Assembly: GCA_040219515.1 (NCBI GenBank)
Contig: JAVJSI010000004.1
Location: forward strand, 1-64,000
Reading direction: 5' to 3'
DNA: 64,000 nt
From: Acidimicrobiales bacterium
Lineage (GTDB): Bacteria > Actinomycetota > Acidimicrobiia > Acidimicrobiales > Aldehydirespiratoraceae
The first letter of the stretch is position 1, and each line of letters begins with the position of its first letter. The translations under genes were made by a program, and so were the position numbers. A model generated the notes under the pieces. That model ran no database searches. It was not told the DNA's origin and saw nothing but the letters and a program-made list of their open reading frames with translations. Below, piece after piece: positions 61,384 to 64,000 of this stretch.

Positions 61384-62237
61384 TGGGTTGTGAGGCGCTG
61401 TCGGGCGGACTCGAGGAGCGCGCGGAAGGCGGGGTCGGTCCGGGCGAGCGCTCGTGCCCGAGTCGTTGCTGACCGAACGCTGCTGGCGGAGCGAAAGCCG
61501 TAGCGATCGGCGAGGGTCTGGGCGGTGCCGGCGGTGAGTTCGGATGCAAGTAGGACGCAGGCCATCCGCAATTCGTTGCGCACCCCGCGCCCGCCGGCCC
61601 GGAGAAGCTCTCGCTCGGACGGCGACGACACACCGAGCGCCTGTTCGATGGCATCGGCGCCGGTGAGTCGTGGTGCAGAGCCGAGAATCGGGCGGTCGGG
61701 TTCGACCTCGCCGCCTACGACGAACTTCCGGTAGGCCGCGACATCCCCGGAGAATCGGTCCAGGATCGGTGTGATCGAGAGCCAAGGAGGCGCCGGTGAA
61801 ACCCCGAGATAGGCGAGGTGGCTCGTCCATCGGAACACCGACAGCGTGGGCCGGTCCGAGGTGACCGGGTTGCGGTGGATGTAGCGCACGACCTGGTTGA
61901 GGTATCGGTCCTCGATGATGGGCTTCGTGCGATATCGGCCTCGAAGGAGCGCCCCGTCGAGGCCGTACTTGGTGTTGAACCGCTGTGTGTAGCCGCTGCA
62001 CAACGCCTGCATGGTCGAGGAGAGCGACTCCACCGTGCCCCGGACGAGCAGGTGGAAGTGGTTGGGCATCAGTGCGTAGGCGTGGACCTCGAGTTCGTGG
62101 TGTCGCGCCGCCTCGCCGAGGCGGCGCAGGAATGCATCCCGGTCGCCGTCGTCGCCGAAGATCGGCAGCCGCCGTGCGCCCCGATTCATCACGTGGAACC
62201 ATCCGTCGTCCATCAACCGTCTCGGAATTCGTGCCAT
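61365..62237 (-). CDS. REP-associated tyrosine transposase (RAYT, Y1 family)
   Basis: The 290-residue protein has the Y1 fold: RLMDDGWFHVMNRGARRLPI, the HUH motif MPNHFHLLVRG with H60/H62, and the catalytic Tyr (about Y119) in LNQVVRYIHRNPV. FRWTSHLAYLG and the C-terminal helices (SERELLRAGGRGVRNELRMA, LADRYGFRSASSVRSA) are typical of the RAYT group. It should nick and join single-stranded REP hairpins. Leaderless start: TAGCGT on the minus strand (62245-62250) is 7 nt before ATG 62237. It appears intact. Confidence 0.92.
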   Translation of the reverse strand: MARIPRRLMDDGWFHVMNRGARRLPIFGDDGDRDAFLRRLGEAARHHELEVHAYALMPNHFHLLVRGTVESLSSTMQALCSGYTQRFNTKYGLDGALLRGRYRTKPIIEDRYLNQVVRYIHRNPVTSDRPTLSVFRWTSHLAYLGVSPAPPWLSITPILDRFSGDVAAYRKFVVGGEVEPDRPILGSAPRLTGADAIEQALGVSSPSERELLRAGGRGVRNELRMACVLLASELTAGTAQTLADRYGFRSASSVRSATTRARALARTDPAFRALLESARQRLTTQVGTGV

Positions 62238-62271
62238 GCGGTCGACGCTAGAAATCCACTGTGACACTCCG

Positions 62272-62303
62272 AGTTGGGACGGGGGTCTGACCCCAGCGCT
62301 GCA
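62272..62303 (-). repeat. REP-like terminal repeat, right
   Basis: Inverted copy of the left repeat; the only difference is a single base. It contains GGGGTCTGACCCC and lies 97 bp before the peroxidase start. Confidence 0.8.
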
Positions 62304-62400
62304 ACTGGGGGAAGAAGCATGGGGGAACTGTGCGATGGGGGGTGTGGGTCGTCTAGGGTCACCGCAAAACCCCGAGAACTCGACAAGAGGAAATTTTTCA

Positions 62401-63315
62401 ATGGCAACTTCGCAGCCCGCGATCCTGTCCGATCTCCAGAAGTACCAGTGGTACGTCCACATGAGCCGTGTCGACGGTGCCGACCTCGGCCACATCAAGA
62501 GCGTGCTGAAGGCCACCCAGGCCGACGCCGATGCCCAGGGCGTCAACCTGTGCATCCTGCTCGGCCCGTCGCTTGCCGCCGACCTCGGCGTCGAGACCGA
62601 TGGCGATTTCCAGGCCTACCCCGGCTACGAGTCGCCCGACGGCGCCAAGGTCGCCAAGGGCACCCAGGAAGAACTGCTCCTGTGGCTGCACCACGCCGAC
62701 AAGGACCTGATCTGGGAAGTCCAGCACACCGCCCGCAAGGCCCTCGCCGGCCACATGTCGGTCGCCCGTGAGACCCCCTGCTTCATCTACAAGAACAGCC
62801 TCGACCTCACCGGTCACATCGACGGCACCGGCAACCCCGAGCCCGAGGACCAGAAGGACCGCGGCATCATCGACGACGGCCAGGCCGGCGAGGGCGGTTC
62901 GTACTGCATCGCCCAGCGGTGGGTGCACGACCTCGACTACTGGGCCTCCCTGAGCCTCGATCAGGAGGAGAACACCTTCGGTCGCACCAAGGCCGACTCC
63001 ACGAAGCTCGAGACCCAGGTCCCGCGCTCGCACCTCTCCCACGTGGAGCTGCGTGAAGGCACCACGGCCGACGAGTCCACGCCCAAGCGGGGCGAGATGG
63101 TTCGTCGTTCCACTCCCTACGCCTTCCACGACGGCACCGTCGGCCTCTACTTCATGGGGTTCTGCAAGACCCAGGCGCCCCTGCGTGAGCGCATGGAAGC
63201 CATGTACGGCCACAACGGCCACGAGACCGACTTCATCACCGACTACTCGACGCCTGCGTCGGGCGCGTTCTACTTCGCCCCGTCGGTCGAAGCGCTGGCG
63301 GCCGCGCTCGGCTGA
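62401..63315 (+). CDS. Dyp-type peroxidase
   Basis: The 304-residue haem peroxidase has the GxxDG motif in TGHIDGTGNPEPED (D141), and C-terminal haem-pocket text PRSHLSHVELREGTTADE and EMVRRSTPYAFHDGTVGLYF. It oxidises bulky dyes or phenols with H2O2. No Tat or Sec signal is visible, so it is cytoplasmic or an encapsulin cargo; no encapsulin gene is adjacent. GAGGAAA before ATG 62401 fixes the start. The upstream region holds the right REP repeat, which may have displaced its promoter. Confidence 0.93.
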   Translation: MATSQPAILSDLQKYQWYVHMSRVDGADLGHIKSVLKATQADADAQGVNLCILLGPSLAADLGVETDGDFQAYPGYESPDGAKVAKGTQEELLLWLHHADKDLIWEVQHTARKALAGHMSVARETPCFIYKNSLDLTGHIDGTGNPEPEDQKDRGIIDDGQAGEGGSYCIAQRWVHDLDYWASLSLDQEENTFGRTKADSTKLETQVPRSHLSHVELREGTTADESTPKRGEMVRRSTPYAFHDGTVGLYFMGFCKTQAPLRERMEAMYGHNGHETDFITDYSTPASGAFYFAPSVEALAAALG

Positions 63316-63330
63316 GCCCCACCACTCGTG

Positions 63331-63367
63331 AGAAGGGCGGTCCTCCGGGGCCGCCCTTCTGCATTTT
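63331..63367 (+). terminator. Intrinsic terminator after the peroxidase gene
   Basis: AGAAGGGCGG (63331-63340) and CCGCCCTTCT (63351-63360) are perfect 10-bp arms with loop TCCTCCGGGG, followed by GCATTTT. Confidence 0.85.
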
Positions 63368-63395
63368 GGCGTGTCGCCCGGTTACCGTCGGGGCC

Positions 63396-63896
63396 ATGGC
63401 GACCAAGGACGTGGCTCCCGCAGGAGCGGCCGACGGATCCGGATTGCGGGTCGTCGTGATCCGCACTCGGTGGAACCCCGAGATCATCCGACGACTGGCC
63501 GACGGCGTCGACCGGGCACTGGCCGAGGCCGCCGTCACCGACGTGACCGTCGTCGAGGTGCCCGGCGCCTTCGAGATCCCCTTCGCGGCCCGCACTGTCG
63601 CCGCCTCGGGCCGAGTCGACGCGATCGTCGCGATCGGCGCGGTCATCCGCGGCGAGACGACCCACTACGACCTGGTGTCGGAGGAATGCGCCCGAGGACT
63701 CCAGCACGTGCAGATCTCCACGGGTGTGCCGATCGGGTTCGGCGTGTTGGCCACCGAGAACCTCGAGCAGGCCCTGGCTCGCAGCGAGGGCCCCGACAGC
63801 AACGAGCCCGACAATGTCCCTCAGCCCCACAATGTGGGATACGACGCGGCACAGGTCGCGGTCGAGATGGCGTTGCTCGCCCGGGTCTGGCGCTGA
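63396..63896 (+). CDS. ribH: 6,7-dimethyl-8-ribityllumazine synthase
   Basis: RibH (166 residues) condenses 5-amino-6-ribitylaminouracil with dihydroxybutanone phosphate in riboflavin synthesis. VVVIRTRWNPEIIRRLADGV, the substrate loop VEVPGAFEIPFAAR, GAVIRGETTHYDLV with catalytic H90, and GVPIGFGVLATENLEQALAR are all present. It normally forms icosahedral or pentameric assemblies. TACCGT (63383-63388) lies 7 nt before ATG, a leaderless start. No other rib gene is in the window and no FMN riboswitch was seen upstream. Confidence 0.96.
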   Translation: MATKDVAPAGAADGSGLRVVVIRTRWNPEIIRRLADGVDRALAEAAVTDVTVVEVPGAFEIPFAARTVAASGRVDAIVAIGAVIRGETTHYDLVSEECARGLQHVQISTGVPIGFGVLATENLEQALARSEGPDSNEPDNVPQPHNVGYDAAQVAVEMALLARVWR

Positions 63897-63900
63897 CCTC

Positions 63901-64000
63901 GTGACCGAGGCGCGTCGGCCGCCGACGACGCACGTGATCCACGAGCGACTCGCCGCGGGCTCGCGACCGGGCGAACGCACCGACGGCTACACGGTCGCCC
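63901..64000 (+). CDS. Partial gene at window end, unidentified
   Basis: The GTG at 63901, 4 bp after ribH, opens a frame that runs off the window: MTEARRPPTTHVIHERLAAG, then SRPGERTDGYTVA. The last residues could lead into a patatin-like GGGxRG motif, but this is only a guess. It would be in an operon with ribH. Confidence 0.5.
   Translation, partial: MTEARRPPTTHVIHERLAAGSRPGERTDGYTVA

Larger units (their letters stand above)
61352..62303. mobile_element. RAYT/REP-type element bounded by 32-bp inverted repeats
   Basis: The ends, 61352-61383 and 62272-62303, are inverted copies differing at one base (31 of 32). Each contains the 13-bp hairpin GGGGTCAGACCCC. The single internal gene is a Y1 (RAYT) transposase whose stop codon lies within the left end repeat. 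No clear target duplication is seen outside the repeats, as expected for this group. Confidence 0.8.

Noticed and set aside
63316-63395. FMN riboswitch before ribH
   Set aside because: The 80-bp gap is mostly the peroxidase terminator and a leaderless ribH start, with no room for the aptamer.

Overview
The window is high-GC, gene-dense DNA from a free-living actinobacterium. Paired F420-type luciferase-like oxidoreductases, Baeyer-Villiger monooxygenases, many SDRs, CoA-thioester enzymes and one-component regulators give an aerobic, lipid/steroid-degrader-like repertoire such as that of Acidimicrobiia. The taxonomic guess is inference from gene content; there is no rRNA or other marker here. 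No tRNA, rRNA, CRISPR array, prophage or replication origin was seen. Many genes start without a Shine-Dalgarno and have a TANNNT -10 hexamer 6-9 nt before the start codon, so leaderless transcription looks common. Other genes are chained by 1-4 base ATGA/GTGA overlaps.

Layout. 1-8 kb: a partial gene, an SDR, small membrane proteins with an XRE regulator behind a long palindrome, a YdcF-like gene with an unclear end, a secreted hydrolase, an N-acyl-D-amino-acid-deacylase-type amidohydrolase and a conserved protein of unknown function. 8.3-13 kb: a complete ectoine/5-hydroxyectoine operon (ectA-ectB-ectC-ectD-aspartokinase). 13-19.3 kb: a DrrAB-type ABC exporter, a tandem-HTH miniprotein, an Hsp20 with a stress-sigma-like promoter, a MarR regulator, a DegT-family enzyme carrying His in place of the PLP lysine, and an MFS pump. 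19.4-23.8 kb: a TetR-SRPBCC-P450 operon facing an enoyl-CoA hydratase/CaiB pair. 23.9-32 kb: MscS, a YceI-MarR-PQQ-propeller lipoprotein operon with two operator copies, a PrmA-like methyltransferase and a 1055-residue secreted heparinase-like protein.

32-47 kb: two BVMO loci, an ArsR/SRPBCC pair and a TetR, each regulator with a clean inverted-repeat operator; an IMPase; a siderophore-interacting-type flavoreductase; a 2H phosphoesterase; a frameshifted PhnM-like gene; a PhyH dioxygenase with a small partner; and an aldo/keto reductase coupled to an IPNS-type oxygenase. 47-60.5 kb: a CBS protein, an acyl-CoA dehydrogenase, a tiny zinc-finger protein, a serine hydrolase, a one-chain B12 acyl-CoA mutase of the ethylmalonyl-CoA mutase type, an EEP nuclease-fold protein, a VOC/SDR pair, a D-threonine-aldolase-like enzyme and an aldonolactone oxidase. 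60.5-64 kb: an SDR, a RAYT transposase bounded by 32-bp inverted REP repeats, a DyP peroxidase, ribH and a partial gene.

Two window-scale patterns stand out: the leaderless -10 spacing, and inverted repeats at convergent gene junctions whose arms or loop contain the stop codons of both genes (six clear cases).
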